Below, in pieces: positions 1 through 10,829 of a stretch of DNA of 64,000 nt. Under the pieces are notes generated by a model that was not told the DNA's origin, searched no databases, and was given only the letters and a program-made list of their open reading frames with translations. The DNA is from Halolactibacillus alkaliphilus (GTDB lineage Bacteria; Bacillota; Bacilli; Bacillales; Amphibacillaceae). The stretch lies in assembly GCF_900115465.1 (NCBI RefSeq), contig NZ_FOWN01000008.1, forward strand, positions 26,871 through 90,870, read 5' to 3'. Made by a program: the position numbers and the translations under genes. Position 1 is the stretch's first letter, and every line of letters starts with the position of its first letter.

Positions 1-117
1 TTCTTTAGAATAGTCTCTCCCTGTATGTTTTTTTAATGTGTGTGTAAATGATGCAATAATAAGTTCATTCGTGTCAATCAACGTTCCATCTAAATCAAAT
101 AATAATGTGTTAATCAT
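1..117 (-). CDS. ppaX: Pyrophosphatase PpaX, N-terminal fragment (runs off window)
   Basis: Reading the minus strand from an ATG at 117 gives 39 codons up to the window edge, starting [15 protein letters not shown]. The DLDGT box (Asp8 and Asp10) is motif I of HAD phosphatases. A GGAGGG ribosome site lies just upstream. In B. subtilis PpaX hydrolyses the pyrophosphate made when HprK/P dephosphorylates HPr-Ser46-P, and the gene order hprK-lgt-yvoD-ppaX is the same there. The identity therefore rests on the HAD motif plus synteny; the cap domain and rest of the protein lie outside the window. Confidence 0.8.
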   Translation of the reverse strand, partial: MINTLLFDLDGTLIDTNELIIASFTHTLKKHTGRDYSKE

Positions 118-128
118 AATACCCTCCG

Positions 129-1055
129 CTAAATAGTTTGTCTTTTTTCTACATGTGTCCATATAATACTTACAATACGAGTTAATATAATGGCTGTCAA
201 TAAGCGAATAACAAACAATGGCCATACAGGAATCCCCAGAGGAACAAAGATTAATGTATCTTCAACTACCGCATGGCAACTAACAAGAAAGATAAAACTT
301 AAATACATATCTTTTTTCTCTACTTTATCATCTTTAATCGCCTCAACCATCACACCAGCACCGAACGCGAGTCCCATTGTTAAACCTGCAACTAACGTCA
401 GGGTTGCATTACTTCTGATACCTAGTAAACGTGTAAATGGTGATAACCATTCGGTTAACATATCCAACCAACCCAAATCACGAAAGAGCTGCATCACTAC
501 CATAAGTGGCACCACAATAATCATCAAACCCCAAACACTCGCTAATGCAGCCCTTAAAGCGTAAGTAATGATATTTAGTATTCCTGTAATGTCATTTTGT
601 CCAACAGTGCTTAATGAGTATTTAGCTAGCGTGTCTCCAAACGGCACAAAGTGATGAATGATGATTGCACTGAAAAAAGCTAGGCTTAACCGAATGATTA
701 CAACAATCGGCCACTTTATCCCCACTCTTACCGCTATCGTTGATTCAACAAGTAAATTATGAGCAAAACTCAACATGACAGCTAGCATAAAGACTTGCTT
801 CACTGTAAACTCGAACGTTATGATTGCTGCAATTCCTGCATATAAATTTAAACTGAAGCCTAATACAAGTGGCACACTTGCTTCTCCTGGAAGACCGATA
901 TAACTCATTAAAGGCGTGATTTTTTCGATAAAAAAGGGTAAAACAGGTGTGTGTTGTAGTAACGAAACAATGAGTGTGATTGGAAAAATAACTTTACTTA
1001 ACGTCCATGTCACATTCAATCCTTTATGTAAACCTCTAATTAATATCTTTTTCAT
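129..1055 (-). CDS. yvoD: YvoD-like membrane protein with nucleoside-recognition (Gate) domains
   Basis: A 308-residue, very hydrophobic protein with about eight or nine membrane segments. Glycine-rich stretches such as [13 protein letters not shown] (about residues 54-66) and [12 protein letters not shown] (about 228-239) resemble the Gate/nucleoside-recognition repeats of spore maturation and nucleoside transporter families. The start at 1055 has AAGGAG ten bases upstream. It lies between lgt and ppaX exactly as yvoD does in B. subtilis. No substrate has been established that I know of, so transport is an inference from the fold family. Confidence 0.75.
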   Translation of the reverse strand: MKKILIRGLHKGLNVTWTLSKVIFPITLIVSLLQHTPVLPFFIEKITPLMSYIGLPGEASVPLVLGFSLNLYAGIAAIITFEFTVKQVFMLAVMLSFAHNLLVESTIAVRVGIKWPIVVIIRLSLAFFSAIIIHHFVPFGDTLAKYSLSTVGQNDITGILNIITYALRAALASVWGLMIIVVPLMVVMQLFRDLGWLDMLTEWLSPFTRLLGIRSNATLTLVAGLTMGLAFGAGVMVEAIKDDKVEKKDMYLSFIFLVSCHAVVEDTLIFVPLGIPVWPLFVIRLLTAIILTRIVSIIWTHVEKRQTI

Positions 1056-1087
1056 GCTACTCCTTCTAAAAACATTTAATCTGAAAA

Positions 1088-1116
1088 GTAACCTGTTGAA
1101 TGACTCAACAGGTTAC
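1088..1116 (-). terminator. Hairpin between lgt and yvoD
   Basis: A perfect 12-bp inverted repeat (GTAACCTGTTGA with its complement) around a 5-base loop lies just after the lgt stop. On the minus strand it is followed by only four T residues, so it may be a partial terminator or an mRNA-stabilising or processing hairpin that tunes expression of yvoD and ppaX relative to lgt. Confidence 0.55.
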
Positions 1117-1119
1117 ACA

Positions 1120-1950
1120 TTACTTTCTTTTCTTTCCGTTGTAAAAAACAGTGATCCACTGTTTTTTTCTATTGAGATACATTAAGACAAGACTTAAGAT
1201 AATTAACAGAATAGAAATCAGTTGCGCTGTTCTTAAGTTACCTACAACGTATAGACTATCCGTCCGCATACCTTCGATAAAGAAACGTCCAACAGAATAG
1301 CCCATAACGTATGTTAAGAAAATATCACCTCGTAATGGATTGACTTTACGTAAATACATTAAAAGACCAAAAATGATTAAGTTCCAAACAGATTCATATA
1401 GAAAGGTTGGATGATACAGGACACCATCAATGGTCATTTGGTTTTCGATAAATGACGGCAAGTATTGGATAAAGGTATCATATGCCCAATCAGAAACCGG
1501 ACCACCATGTGCTTCTTGATTCATAAAATTTCCCCAGCGACCTATCGCTTGGCCAATAATAATACTGGGTGCCGCAATGTCAGCCAGTTTATAAAATGGA
1601 ATGTCACGCTTTTTACAGAATATATAGGCCACAATAACAGAGCCTATAAGCGCGCCATGAATAGCAATACCACCTTCCCATACCGCAAATGGCGCCCACC
1701 ATTCTCGATCTAGGTAACGTTGCCATTCAAAAATGACATAGTAGAGTCTTGCCGAAATAATCGCAATTGGTAACGCCCAAATGAGCAAATCCGCGAACGT
1801 TTCATTTTTAAGTCCCAGGCGAACACTTTCTTTCGTTGCGAGCACAAGTCCAACAACGACGCCCGTAACAATAATAACCGCATACCAATAGATTGTAATC
1901 GGTCCTAATTTTAAAAAGACTGGATTTAACGCTTGGTTTAGTATAAACAA
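1120..1950 (-). CDS. lgt: Prolipoprotein diacylglyceryl transferase Lgt
   Basis: Integral membrane enzyme that moves a diacylglyceryl group from phosphatidylglycerol to the lipobox cysteine of prolipoproteins. The 276-residue product has about seven membrane segments and the family signature [12 protein letters not shown] at residues 138-149; His98 sits in the conserved IHGALIG stretch. The start is a TTG at 1950, because no in-frame ATG lies near and GGGGG sits seven bases upstream. It follows hprK by 21 bp and belongs to the hprK-lgt-yvoD-ppaX operon. Confidence 0.95.
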   Translation of the reverse strand: MFILNQALNPVFLKLGPITIYWYAVIIVTGVVVGLVLATKESVRLGLKNETFADLLIWALPIAIISARLYYVIFEWQRYLDREWWAPFAVWEGGIAIHGALIGSVIVAYIFCKKRDIPFYKLADIAAPSIIIGQAIGRWGNFMNQEAHGGPVSDWAYDTFIQYLPSFIENQMTIDGVLYHPTFLYESVWNLIIFGLLMYLRKVNPLRGDIFLTYVMGYSVGRFFIEGMRTDSLYVVGNLRTAQLISILLIILSLVLMYLNRKKQWITVFYNGKKRK

Positions 1951-1971
1951 ACCATTTCCCCCTTACAGCAA

Positions 1972-2922
1972 TTAAAACTCTTTATTTTGTTCTAGATTAT
2001 GTTTCTCTGATTCTATCGTTTCAGCTAAGCGCGCAGTAAATTCTTCTGCTGCATTTAACCCTAGACGTTTTAGACGGAAATTCATAGCCGCAACTTCGAT
2101 AATAACAGCAACGTTACGACCTGGGCGGACGGGTATAGTCGCTTTTGGAATTTCTACATCAATAATTTTTAACGTTTCTTCTTCCATGCCAATACGGTCA
2201 TACTGTTTTTTCTCGTCCCAGTTCTCTAAGTTAATGACGTAATCAATTTCTTTATGTGAACGTACAGCACTTGCACCAAACAAAGTCATCACATTAATAA
2301 TACCTAACCCTCGAATCTCCAATAAGTGTTCAATAAGCTTTGGCGATGTTCCAATTAAACGATCATAATCTTCTTGTGTAATTTCTACTGAATCATCTGC
2401 AACAAGTCGGTGACCACGCTTGACAAGTTCCAGCGCCGTTTCACTCTTACCGACACCACTTTGTCCCATGATCATCACACCTACACCGTGAATATCAACA
2501 AGGACACCGTGAATGGCTGTAAAGGGGGCAAAGCGTGATTCTAAAAAGTTCGTTAATCGACTCACAACACGCGTTGTCTTATATGGTGAACGTAAAAGTG
2601 GCACGCTTTTCTCATTACACGCTTCTATTATCTCTTGTGGAATATCCATCCCTCTTGTGATAACGATGCACGGCGTTACTTTTGAACACAGTTTAAGCGA
2701 TCGAGCTTTTCTTTCTTCCGACGTCAGTTCATTAAAATAAGACAGCTCTGTCTTACCAAGAATTTGCAAACGTGCTTTCGGATAATATCTAAAATAACCT
2801 GTCAACTCAATTCCAGGTCTTGAAATATCACTCATAATAAATTCACGGTCAAGTCCTGTTTCACCTGCTACGAGTTCTAATTTGAACTCATCCAACAAAT
2901 CTTTTGTTTGTACTTTAGCCAT
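1972..2922 (-). CDS. hprK: HPr kinase/phosphorylase
   Basis: Bifunctional sensor enzyme of carbon catabolite control: phosphorylates HPr (and Crh) on Ser46 using ATP or pyrophosphate and reverses this by phosphorolysis. The 316-residue protein has the P-loop GQSGVGKS at residues 153-160 and the HprK/P signature [11 protein letters not shown] at about 201-211. N-terminal domain covers roughly residues 1-130, catalytic domain 131-310. It is first in the hprK-lgt-yvoD-ppaX operon; the last gene product would remove the pyrophosphate that the phosphorylase reaction releases. Confidence 0.97.
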   Translation of the reverse strand: MAKVQTKDLLDEFKLELVAGETGLDREFIMSDISRPGIELTGYFRYYPKARLQILGKTELSYFNELTSEERKARSLKLCSKVTPCIVITRGMDIPQEIIEACNEKSVPLLRSPYKTTRVVSRLTNFLESRFAPFTAIHGVLVDIHGVGVMIMGQSGVGKSETALELVKRGHRLVADDSVEITQEDYDRLIGTSPKLIEHLLEIRGLGIINVMTLFGASAVRSHKEIDYVINLENWDEKKQYDRIGMEEETLKIIDVEIPKATIPVRPGRNVAVIIEVAAMNFRLKRLGLNAAEEFTARLAETIESEKHNLEQNKEF

Positions 2923-3039
2923 GGTGATTCCACCTTCTCTCTTTAGTTAAATAGTTTACTTTCATCAGCCACTAAAGCTAAACTTAACTCTGGATGAACA
3001 TCTCAATAATTATTGTAGCATGAATTACTTATCCTAGCA

Positions 3040-4782
3040 TTAACTATGCGCAAACATAATCTTAACTTCAATCATGCCCCTTACACTATTAGTCAAAAAA
3101 ACAGCATCAGCAGATATGACATCATTTATTGTTAATCGTTTCTCTTCAACCTGCTTATTATCTATAAGCATATTTCGGTAAATCCCCGGTAGACACCCCA
3201 CTGATAGTGGCGGCGTATACCTCTTTCCCTTTTTTTCTATCACGACGTTCCCAATCGCGAATTCTGTTACCTCTCCCCGCTCATTATAAAGCAGCGTTGA
3301 AAAGTTGTCTGACTTCTTAACAGCCAACGCATCATAATGTGAGCGCTGCGTTGTTTTATAACAACTAAATAAATGCTTGCTTGATATAGGTTGCTTGGCC
3401 AGATAACAGTATATAGGGGCTTGTAATTCATTTATTTGAATAACCTCTGCAGATAATAAGCCATCTTTAGCAAGCAAAAGTCTTACTTTATATTCTCCTT
3501 TTGGATATTGCTTTGTTAGCTTTATTTTCATGTCACGCAACTGTGATTCTTCTAATATAAATTGAAAAGTTTTTGCCGCTTGTGTTAATCGCCTTATATG
3601 CTGATCGTATCTGATAAATGTACCATTTGATAAACGCAGTGATTCTAACAAATCAAACATGGGTAAAGGAATATCTAGTACCTTAGCCTTTGTGTGCACC
3701 TCTTGAAACTCTTCACTTCCTATTGAATCCCACGTAATTCCCCCGCCTACACCATAAATAGCCTGGTTTGTTGACGCATCAATACTGACCGTTCGAATAG
3801 GAACATTAAAAATAGCCTCTTTCTTTGGCGTAACATAGCCAATTGCTCCACAATACACCCCGCGTGGCGTATCTTCTAAAGATTTTATATAGTCCATGGT
3901 TTTGATCTTGGGAGCACCCGTAATTGACCCACAAGGAAAAAGAGCTTTAAACCAATCAACTAAGCCACTATCTTCCGGCACTTCAGCTTCTATTGTTGAG
4001 GTCATTTGATGAACGGTTGGATATGTTTCAACTGACAGTAATTTCGATACATGAACAGACCCCTTAGTTGCTAGCTGCCCTAAATCATTTCTCAATAAAT
4101 CAACAATCATCATATTTTCCGCTCGTTCTTTTTCAGAGGATGTGAGATGGGATTTATTCATCTCATCAGTTTCTGGTGTTGTCCCTCTTTTACTCGTGCC
4201 CTTCATCGGTTTTGTAGTAATATGCTGATTATTGACTTTAAAAAATAACTCTGGTGAAAGTGACAAAATATGCTCATCGTTATATTGAAGGTAAGCGCTA
4301 TAATTTCCTTGTTGTTTATCTCTTAGAGCTAGATAATAACTGTAAGGATCACCAAAAAACTTAGTAAACAACCTTATTGTGTAATTGACTTGATATGTAT
4401 CGCCCTGCCTAATCGCTTCCTTTATCCGAGCAATTTTTTGCTCATAACGGCTTATGTCCTCACTTATTTGCCATGGATGGAGAAAAAAAGGGGCCTTCTT
4501 TGCCTTGTCTACCTGTGATGGCGACTCAAAACTCGCAAACACCATAAGTGGAGCTACTGATTTATTTACATTGAAGTGTGGATCAAATGCGGCTGCAGCT
4601 TCGTAAGCAAGATACCCAGCAACATATAGTCCCTGATTGTTTGCCTCTTCTACCTCCTTAAGCATCGGTATCACATCTTCTATCCTATCGGATTGCCATA
4701 CCTTTTTAGGGTTACTAAAAAGGTATGGCGCATTTTTTTGATCAGTGTGTTTTTTAAAATCAAATCGGAAATAAAGCGACAT
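3040..4782 (-). CDS. pabB: Fused aminodeoxychorismate synthase component I / aminodeoxychorismate lyase
   Basis: A 580-residue fusion for p-aminobenzoate (folate) synthesis. Residues about 90-370 form the chorismate-binding synthase domain, with GTSKRGTTPETD and CGSITGAPK as family motifs. Residues about 375-580 form a PabC-like PLP class IV lyase domain, with YKTTQR and NERGEVTE typical of that family. I start at the ATG at 4782 because AGGA lies 7 bases upstream; the in-frame ATG at 4821 has no ribosome site. Glutamine amidotransferase PabA is not in the window. It stands alone between hprK and yvlD. Confidence 0.92.
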   Translation of the reverse strand: MSLYFRFDFKKHTDQKNAPYLFSNPKKVWQSDRIEDVIPMLKEVEEANNQGLYVAGYLAYEAAAAFDPHFNVNKSVAPLMVFASFESPSQVDKAKKAPFFLHPWQISEDISRYEQKIARIKEAIRQGDTYQVNYTIRLFTKFFGDPYSYYLALRDKQQGNYSAYLQYNDEHILSLSPELFFKVNNQHITTKPMKGTSKRGTTPETDEMNKSHLTSSEKERAENMMIVDLLRNDLGQLATKGSVHVSKLLSVETYPTVHQMTSTIEAEVPEDSGLVDWFKALFPCGSITGAPKIKTMDYIKSLEDTPRGVYCGAIGYVTPKKEAIFNVPIRTVSIDASTNQAIYGVGGGITWDSIGSEEFQEVHTKAKVLDIPLPMFDLLESLRLSNGTFIRYDQHIRRLTQAAKTFQFILEESQLRDMKIKLTKQYPKGEYKVRLLLAKDGLLSAEVIQINELQAPIYCYLAKQPISSKHLFSCYKTTQRSHYDALAVKKSDNFSTLLYNERGEVTEFAIGNVVIEKKGKRYTPPLSVGCLPGIYRNMLIDNKQVEEKRLTINDVISADAVFLTNSVRGMIEVKIMFAHS

Positions 4783-4829
4783 AAATGTTCCTACTTTCAC
4801 AATTAATCTATGTTTTATCATATCAAAAA

Positions 4830-4847
4830 TATCGCTTTCTTGCGATA
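4830..4847 (-). promoter_or_regulatory. Terminator-like hairpin in the pabBC leader
   Basis: TATCGC and GCGATA form a perfect 6-bp stem with a 6-base loop, followed on the minus strand by five T residues. It lies between the putative promoter near 4892 and the start codon at 4782, so it could act as a weak attenuator. No antiterminator or leader peptide was recognised. Confidence 0.35.
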
Positions 4848-4891
4848 AAAGTGTTTTAATATAATTTCAAAGTGGGACAAAATTCTAAAAG

Positions 4892-4897
4892 ATTATA
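4892..4897 (-). promoter_or_regulatory. Extended -10 promoter for pabBC
   Basis: On the minus strand TGTTATAAT is a perfect extended -10 box about 105 bases before the pabBC start. No good -35 box is seen. The rest of 4783-5040 is AT-rich and holds no gene I can support. Confidence 0.45.
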
Positions 4898-5041
4898 ACA
4901 TAAAACCTTTTGTTTTACGGCTTGCTTTTCATTTTTTTCTAATGGAAAATTATTTTTGAGTAGCTCAATATCAAGTAAAACTATCGTCCACCTCTATTTT
5001 TAATTTGAACCCATCTAAGGGAATGTATTGCATCCGAAAAA

Positions 5042-5068
5042 AGTCAGATACCAAACGGCATCTGACTA
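5042..5068 (-). terminator. Terminator after yvlD
   Basis: AGTCAGAT and ATCTGACT arms with extra pairing around a short loop, followed by six T on the minus strand, lie 15 bp after the yvlD stop. This closes the uvrB-uvrA-yvlC-yvlD transcript. Confidence 0.8.
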
Positions 5069-5082
5069 AAAATCAACAGTCA

Positions 5083-5427
5083 CTAATCATTTAATCCACT
5101 TTGAAGCACCATATTTATTAATGAGATAACAATTGATGCGACAATAGCTAAACCAAAACCATCAATAACAAAACCATCTCCAATGATTGATTGTGCGAGC
5201 ATGAGTGTGATTGCATTAATCACAAACATAAACAGACCCAATGTTAAAATTGTGATTGGTAAGGTGAGAATGACTAAGATTGGTTTGACAATAGCATTGA
5301 GAACTGTTAGGATAACTGCTGCGATAATTGCAATCCAAAACGACTCAATATAAAAGCCATCAAATAGATAACCAGCCGTAATAATAGCGAGCGCTTGTAA
5401 AATTAGCGATACAAGCCATCTCATCAT
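5083..5427 (-). CDS. yvlD: YvlD-like small membrane protein (phage holin family 4 type)
   Basis: A 114-residue protein with three or four hydrophobic segments (about 4-22, 27-52, 55-78, 86-108) and a KPILVILTLPITILTLGLF core typical of the YvlD/mycobacterial holin-like superfamily. The ATG at 5427 overlaps the yvlC stop (TGATG), with GAGGTG five bases upstream; a TTG one codon earlier is less likely. Function is unknown; in B. subtilis the yvl genes belong to cell-envelope stress responses, so an envelope role is plausible. Confidence 0.8.
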   Translation of the reverse strand: MMRWLVSLILQALAIITAGYLFDGFYIESFWIAIIAAVILTVLNAIVKPILVILTLPITILTLGLFMFVINAITLMLAQSIIGDGFVIDGFGLAIVASIVISLINMVLQSGLND

Positions 5428-5624
5428 CAATACACCTCACTTTTCGGAATAATTATTGCTGCCGCAATGTATAAAACCGTTAACGGTAAACCAGCCGTAA
5501 ATAAGAGTAATATGATAAAAATTAATCGTATTAACGTCGCATCCACATTTAAATATTCGGCCAGTCCACCCAAAACACCTGCTAGCATAACATTTTGATT
5601 TGATCGATACAGTTTTTTACCCAT
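5427..5624 (-). CDS. yvlC: PspC-domain protein YvlC
   Basis: A 65-residue protein made up almost entirely of a PspC domain: a basic N-terminus KKLYRSNQN, the VLGGLAEYLNVDATLIRL motif, and one long membrane segment (about 33-58). PspC proteins sense or bind phage-shock/envelope-stress factors at the membrane. It is translationally coupled to yvlD by a TGATG overlap and follows uvrA by 83 bp, as in many Bacillaceae. Confidence 0.85.
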   Translation of the reverse strand: MGKKLYRSNQNVMLAGVLGGLAEYLNVDATLIRLIFIILLLFTAGLPLTVLYIAAAIIIPKSEVY

Positions 5625-5707
5625 CAGCTATTCCTCCATTCAAAACAACCGTTATTTACTTTAATTACACTATAACATTCCACTTTTCCAATAAAAATAA
5701 ACATCTT

Positions 5708-8554
5708 TCACTTCTGTGGCGTTGCTTTATTTAATAAAGGTGCCAGATACTTTCCTGTATACGAGGCATCATGTTCACAAATTATCTCTGGTGTTCCAGT
5801 TGCCAAAATCGTACCCCCGCGGTCTCCACCTTCCGGTCCTAAATCAATCAAATAGTCACACGTTTTAATGACATCTAAATTATGTTCAATAATTAAGACG
5901 GTGTCACCGTTTTCTACAAGACGATTAAGCACTTCCAATAAGCGTGAAATATCATCCACGTGTAGACCAGTTGTTGGCTCGTCTAGAATATAAAGTGTCT
6001 TTCCGTTAGAACGTTTATGCAACTCGCTAGCCAATTTCACGCGCTGTGCTTCACCGCCAGATAATGTGGTAGCCGGTTGACCTAGACGTATATAACCAAG
6101 ACCAACATCAAAAATCGTTTGTAGTTTCCGTTTAATTTTAGGAATGTTTTTAAAGAAATCTAATGCTTCTTCTATTGTCATTTCTAAGACATCCGCAATA
6201 TTTTTACCTTTATATTTTACTTCTAATGTTTCTCTGTTATACCTTCTACCATCACATACTTCACAAGGGACATAGACATCCGGTAAAAAGTGCATTTCGA
6301 TTTTTATAATGCCATCGCCTCGACATGCCTCACAACGGCCACCCTTAACATTAAAACTAAAACGTCCCTTTTTATAGCCTCTGACTTTCGCCTCATTCGT
6401 TTGAGCATATACATCTCGAATATCGTCAAACACGCCTGTGTATGTTGCTGGATTTGATCGAGGGGTCCGACCTATTGGTGACTGATCAATATCAATGACC
6501 TTCTCTAGATGTTCATGCCCTGTTAATTTCTCATGTTTACCTGGTCTTTGCTTAGACCGATTCAATAATTGTGCAAGTTTTTTGTGAACAATCTGATTGA
6601 TTAATGAACTTTTCCCTGAGCCTGATACACCCGTGACCCCTGTCATTAGACCAATCGGAATAGCGACATCGATATTTTTTAAGTTATTTTCACGGGCGCC
6701 AGTAACAGTAAGCCAGCGATCATCTGGTTCTCGTCGTTTAGAGGGCACATTAATTTGTTTTTTGCCTGAAAGGTATTGTCCTGTGAGTGATTGCTTATTT
6801 GCCATCACCTGCTTCGGTGTTCCTTGAGCAACAATTTGTCCACCATGTTCTCCAGCACCTGGACCAATATCAATTAAGTAATCTGCCGCAAGCATTGTAT
6901 CTTCATCGTGTTCAACCACAATTAATGTATTACCTAAATCACGCATGTTTTTTAGTGTTTCAATTAAGCGATCATTATCACGTTGATGAAGACCAATAGA
7001 AGGCTCGTCTAAAACATAGAGCACCCCCGTTAAAGCAGAGCCAATTTGGGTAGCTAATCGAATCCTTTGTGCTTCTCCACCTGATAATGTACCAGCTTTA
7101 CGAGAGAGTGTTAAGTAATCTAATCCAACATTAATTAAAAATGTTAAGCGTTCATCAAGTTCCTTTAAAATAAGTTTAGCAATTTGGCGTTCTTGTTCAG
7201 TCAAATTAAGCGTTTGGAAGAAATCCCTTGCTTCTGTCACAGGAAGGTAAGCAATTTCTCCGATATGACGCCCGTTAATACGTACAGCTCGTGCTTCTTC
7301 ATTTAAACGATAACCTTGGCACGTGGGACAATCGGACTCTGCCATATATTTTTCCATTTGTTCTCGAATATAGTCTGATGTCGTTTCTTTAAAGCGGCGC
7401 TGTATGTTATGAAGTACACCTTCAAATTCAATTTTCGTATCCCTTGACATCCCATAATCATTCTCATATTTAAAGCGTATTTTTGTTTTACCACTACCAT
7501 TTAATATTTTGTTCATATGTTTTTTTGGTAAATCTTTCACTGGGGTATCCATATCAATACCGTAATGGGCACAGACACTTTGTAATAACTGTGGATAGTA
7601 CTGTGAACTCGTTGGCTGCCAAGCGACAATAGCCCCTTCGTTTAGCGTCAAAGATTTATCTGGAATAACTAAATCAATATCAACTTCCTTTTTATGACCT
7701 AAACCGTCACATGTTGAACACGCACCGTAAGGTGCATTAAATGAGAAAAGTCGTGGCTCAAGTTCACTTATAGAAAAGCCGCAAATGGGGCAAGCGTGGC
7801 GTTCACTAAATTGCAATGCCTCTTTTCCTATAACATCAACAATTAATTGACCTTCCCCTAGCTTTAAAGCTGTTTCTACTGAATCACTCAAGCGACTTTT
7901 AATGCCCTCTTTCACAACAATTCGATCAACGACAACTTCTATCGTATGTTTTTTGGTTTTCTCTAACTTAATATCATCGGTAATCTCAACCATTTCACCA
8001 TCAATTCGTAAACGTACATAGCCTTCTTTTTGAAGATTCTCAAGTACTTTTGTATGTTCACCCTTACGACCCGAAATGACTGGTGCTAATAACTGTAATT
8101 TCGAACGTTCTTCGAGCGCTAATATTTGATCAACAATTTCTTCGACTGTTTGCGAAGTAATTTCAACACCATGAACCGGACAAGTCGGATGTCCAATTCT
8201 CGCCCATAATAGCCGCATATAATCATATATTTCTGTCACTGTAGCCACGGTTGATCGCGGGTTATTACTCGTTGTTTTTTGATCAATTGAAATCGCAGGT
8301 GATAATCCTTCAATTGTGTCGACATCTGGTTTATCCATTTGACCTAGAAATTGACGCGCATAGGCTGATAGAGATTCCACATAACGCCTCTGACCTTCCG
8401 CATAAATTGTATCAAATGCAAGTGAGGATTTCCCGGATCCAGATAATCCAGTTAAAACAACTAACTTATCTTTTGGAATATCAATATCTATATTTTTTAA
8501 GTTGTGCACCCGTGCACCTTTAATGGATATATGTTTTTTAACCAACGCACTCAT
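5708..8554 (-). CDS. uvrA: Excinuclease ABC subunit A
   Basis: Damage-recognition ATPase of nucleotide excision repair. The 948-residue protein has two ABC modules: Walker A GLSGSGKS at residues 36-43 and GVSGSGKS at about 643-650, each followed by an LSGGEAQR signature. Zinc-binding CPxC-type clusters are visible in the first half (CPICG, CSTCDG) and near the second Walker A module ([14 protein letters not shown]). The start codon overlaps the uvrB stop by four bases (ATGA), so the two are translationally coupled and share the SOS-type promoter upstream of uvrB. Confidence 0.98.
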   Translation of the reverse strand: MSALVKKHISIKGARVHNLKNIDIDIPKDKLVVLTGLSGSGKSSLAFDTIYAEGQRRYVESLSAYARQFLGQMDKPDVDTIEGLSPAISIDQKTTSNNPRSTVATVTEIYDYMRLLWARIGHPTCPVHGVEITSQTVEEIVDQILALEERSKLQLLAPVISGRKGEHTKVLENLQKEGYVRLRIDGEMVEITDDIKLEKTKKHTIEVVVDRIVVKEGIKSRLSDSVETALKLGEGQLIVDVIGKEALQFSERHACPICGFSISELEPRLFSFNAPYGACSTCDGLGHKKEVDIDLVIPDKSLTLNEGAIVAWQPTSSQYYPQLLQSVCAHYGIDMDTPVKDLPKKHMNKILNGSGKTKIRFKYENDYGMSRDTKIEFEGVLHNIQRRFKETTSDYIREQMEKYMAESDCPTCQGYRLNEEARAVRINGRHIGEIAYLPVTEARDFFQTLNLTEQERQIAKLILKELDERLTFLINVGLDYLTLSRKAGTLSGGEAQRIRLATQIGSALTGVLYVLDEPSIGLHQRDNDRLIETLKNMRDLGNTLIVVEHDEDTMLAADYLIDIGPGAGEHGGQIVAQGTPKQVMANKQSLTGQYLSGKKQINVPSKRREPDDRWLTVTGARENNLKNIDVAIPIGLMTGVTGVSGSGKSSLINQIVHKKLAQLLNRSKQRPGKHEKLTGHEHLEKVIDIDQSPIGRTPRSNPATYTGVFDDIRDVYAQTNEAKVRGYKKGRFSFNVKGGRCEACRGDGIIKIEMHFLPDVYVPCEVCDGRRYNRETLEVKYKGKNIADVLEMTIEEALDFFKNIPKIKRKLQTIFDVGLGYIRLGQPATTLSGGEAQRVKLASELHKRSNGKTLYILDEPTTGLHVDDISRLLEVLNRLVENGDTVLIIEHNLDVIKTCDYLIDLGPEGGDRGGTILATGTPEIICEHDASYTGKYLAPLLNKATPQK

Positions 8555-10527
8555 CCTTCCGCTTTTAGCTCAAAGACTAAATCACGCAATTCAGCCGCTT
8601 TCTCAAAGTTTAAGTCTTTGGCTGCTTGTTTCATTTCTGTTTCCATCTGTTCAATAAAGACAGCACGCTCTTTTTTAGTCATACTATCAATATTTTTCTT
8701 CGGCATCTTATCACTATCCATTGCCTCTACTGTTGCTCGAATCACATCACGTACTTCTTTGTTAATCGTCTTCGGTACAATACCGTGTGCATCGTTATAA
8801 GCCATTTGTTTTTCGCGACGGCGCTCTGTTTCATCAATGGCGCGGCGCATAGAATCAGTGATACGGTCAGCATACATTATCACTTGACCATTCTCATTAC
8901 GCGCCGCACGTCCCATCGTTTGAATGAGTGCACGGTCAGAGCGTAAAAAGCCTTCTTTATCTGCATCGAGTATCGCGACTAGAGATACTTCAGGTATATC
9001 AATACCTTCTCTTAATAAGTTAATCCCAATAAGAACATCGTACTTACCAACACGTAAATCACGAATAATCTCAATGCGTTCAAGTGTTTTAATCTCAGAA
9101 TGTAAGTAAGCCACCTTTATACCGATTTCTTTTAAATAGTCGGTTAAATCTTCCGACATTTTCTTCGTTAATGTCGTAATCAAAACACGCTCATTACGCT
9201 GTGCTCGTAGATTAATTTCATGAATTAAGTTGTCAATTTGACCTTGTATCGGTCTTACCTGAACAGGTGGATCTAATAAGCCTGTTGGGCGGATAATTTG
9301 TTCGACCATCTCCGGAGTATGTTCTAATTCATATGGTCCAGGTGTCGCTGATACAAAAATTAACTGATGTGCTTTCTCTTCAAATTCCGTAAATGTTAAG
9401 GGGCGATTATCAAGTGCAGATGGCAATCTAAAACCATGGTCAACAAGTACTTGTTTCCTCGCTTTATCACCATTAAACATCCCGCGAATTTGTGGGAGTG
9501 TCACGTGAGACTCGTCAATAACAATAAGGAAATCATCCGGAAAATAATCAATCAGCGTATAGGGTGTCGCACCAGCCTCGCGCAAAGTTAGATGACGCGA
9601 ATAGTTTTCAATTCCAGAACAAAAGCCCATCTCTCCCATCATTTCTAAGTCATAACGGGTGCGTTGCTCAATTCGTTGTGCTTCAATTAGCTTATCGTGT
9701 TCTTTAAAGAATGCGACTTGTTCTTTCATCTCTGCTTCGATATTTTTCATTGCAATCTTTAATTTATCTTCTCCAGTTACAAAGTGTGATGCTGGAAAAA
9801 TAACGATATGCTCACGGTCACCTAATAACTCTCCCGTTAATGCATCCACTTCTCTAATACGATCAATTTCATCTCCAAAAAACTCAATCCGAACACAGTG
9901 TTCTTCACGAGATGCAGGGATGATTTCCACCGAATCACCTCTTACTCGAAATGTGCCGCGCTGGAAATCAATATCATTACGCGCATATTGAATATCAACA
10001 AGTTCTCTCAACAGCTGATCACGGTCTTTTTCCATACCGGCCCGTAAACTTAGCATCTGAGAACGATACTCTTCCGGTGAACCTAAACCATAAATACAAG
10101 AAACACTGGCTACAATTAATACATCCTCTCTTTCAAATAATGAAGAAGTAGCCGAGTGTCGCAACTTATCTATTTCATCATTAATTGAGGCATCTTTTTC
10201 AATAAACGTATCCGTTGATGGTACGTAAGCTTCTGGCTGATAGTAATCATAGTAACTTACAAAGTACTCAACCGCATTATTCGGGAAAAATTCTTTGAAT
10301 TCACTATATAATTGCCCGGCTAGTGTCTTATTATGTGCAATCACAAGGGTCGGCTTTTTGACTTCCGTTACGACATTAGACACAGTAAAGGTTTTACCCG
10401 TTCCCGTTGCTCCAAGTAACGTCTGCATCCGCCTATTCTCATTAATGCCTTTAACAAGGGCATCAATAGCTTTTGGTTGGTCCCCTGCTGGTTGATACTT
10501 AGAAATAAGCTCAAAAGATTGAGACAT
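8551..10527 (-). CDS. uvrB: Excinuclease ABC subunit B
   Basis: Helicase-like subunit that loads onto damaged DNA with UvrA and recruits UvrC. The 658-residue product has Walker A GATGTGKT at residues 39-46, the damage-clamping beta-hairpin region [16 protein letters not shown] and helicase motif [11 protein letters not shown], plus a C-terminal UVR motif (EKAAELRD). I choose the ATG at 10527, seven bases after GGAGG; a neighbouring ATG at 10530 is possible, whereas the upstream ATG at 10572 lacks a site. An SOS box lies in the promoter. Confidence 0.98.
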   Translation of the reverse strand: MSQSFELISKYQPAGDQPKAIDALVKGINENRRMQTLLGATGTGKTFTVSNVVTEVKKPTLVIAHNKTLAGQLYSEFKEFFPNNAVEYFVSYYDYYQPEAYVPSTDTFIEKDASINDEIDKLRHSATSSLFEREDVLIVASVSCIYGLGSPEEYRSQMLSLRAGMEKDRDQLLRELVDIQYARNDIDFQRGTFRVRGDSVEIIPASREEHCVRIEFFGDEIDRIREVDALTGELLGDREHIVIFPASHFVTGEDKLKIAMKNIEAEMKEQVAFFKEHDKLIEAQRIEQRTRYDLEMMGEMGFCSGIENYSRHLTLREAGATPYTLIDYFPDDFLIVIDESHVTLPQIRGMFNGDKARKQVLVDHGFRLPSALDNRPLTFTEFEEKAHQLIFVSATPGPYELEHTPEMVEQIIRPTGLLDPPVQVRPIQGQIDNLIHEINLRAQRNERVLITTLTKKMSEDLTDYLKEIGIKVAYLHSEIKTLERIEIIRDLRVGKYDVLIGINLLREGIDIPEVSLVAILDADKEGFLRSDRALIQTMGRAARNENGQVIMYADRITDSMRRAIDETERRREKQMAYNDAHGIVPKTINKEVRDVIRATVEAMDSDKMPKKNIDSMTKKERAVFIEQMETEMKQAAKDLNFEKAAELRDLVFELKAEG

Positions 10528-10586
10528 CATTTTTCCTCCATTCATTCTACTTATGTCGTTTACCTTACGCAAAACAATGTAAACCT

Positions 10587-10592
10587 ATTATA
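10587..10592 (-). promoter_or_regulatory. uvrBA promoter -10 box
   Basis: A perfect TATAAT on the minus strand, about 60 bases before the uvrB start. The -35 region is poor and is overlapped by the SOS box at 10613-10626. Confidence 0.55.
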
Positions 10593-10612
10593 CATAATAT
10601 TTTTCAAAAAGG

Positions 10613-10626
10613 CGAACAAACATTCT
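10613..10626. promoter_or_regulatory. LexA (DinR) SOS box of uvrBA
   Basis: CGAACAAACATTCT matches the Bacillus SOS consensus CGAAC-N4-GTTCG at 8 of 10 defined positions, with one half perfect. It lies about 20 bases upstream of the -10 box, where LexA would block the -35 region. B. subtilis uvrBA is also SOS controlled. Confidence 0.65.
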
Positions 10627-10779
10627 TTTTTGTTCCATAACCGTAACAATCTTATTCATATTGAATCACTTTTTAGGGTTTTATCAAAGCCAAAAGGCTT
10701 AGAACGCATGTATCGTCTAAGCCTGTATCTTATCTATCTATATTTTACTTTAATTTCGAAATAATAACCATTCTGACTG

Positions 10780-10806
10780 CTCCCACAGCTAAAGCAGTGG
10801 GCTTCC
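10780..10806 (-). repeat. IS200/IS605-type end remnant downstream of prfC
   Basis: On the minus strand, after the prfC stop, the sequence GGAAGCCCAC-TGCTTTAGC-GTGGG type hairpin followed by AGCAGTCA matches from memory the right-end/omega-RNA terminus typical of IS200/IS605 elements with tnpB. CCCAC/GTGGG and GCT/AGC pair around a two-base loop with one mismatch. No tnpB or tnpA is nearby, so it is a solo end. The rest of 10573-10829 shows only the uvrB promoter. Confidence 0.5.
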
Positions 10807-10829
10807 TTCGACGAATTTCTGTGACGCAA

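Noticed and set aside
190..564. Plus-strand 124-codon frame inside yvoD
   Set aside because: Antisense shadow of a conserved membrane-protein gene; no ribosome site, composition is that of complementary hydrophobic codons.
2945..2980. Imperfect inverted repeat upstream of hprK
   Set aside because: Arms are interrupted and no T-run follows; may be chance in AT-rich DNA.
8504..8946. Plus-strand frames across the uvrB/uvrA junction
   Set aside because: Opposite to two essential-type conserved genes that are translationally coupled; no initiation signals.
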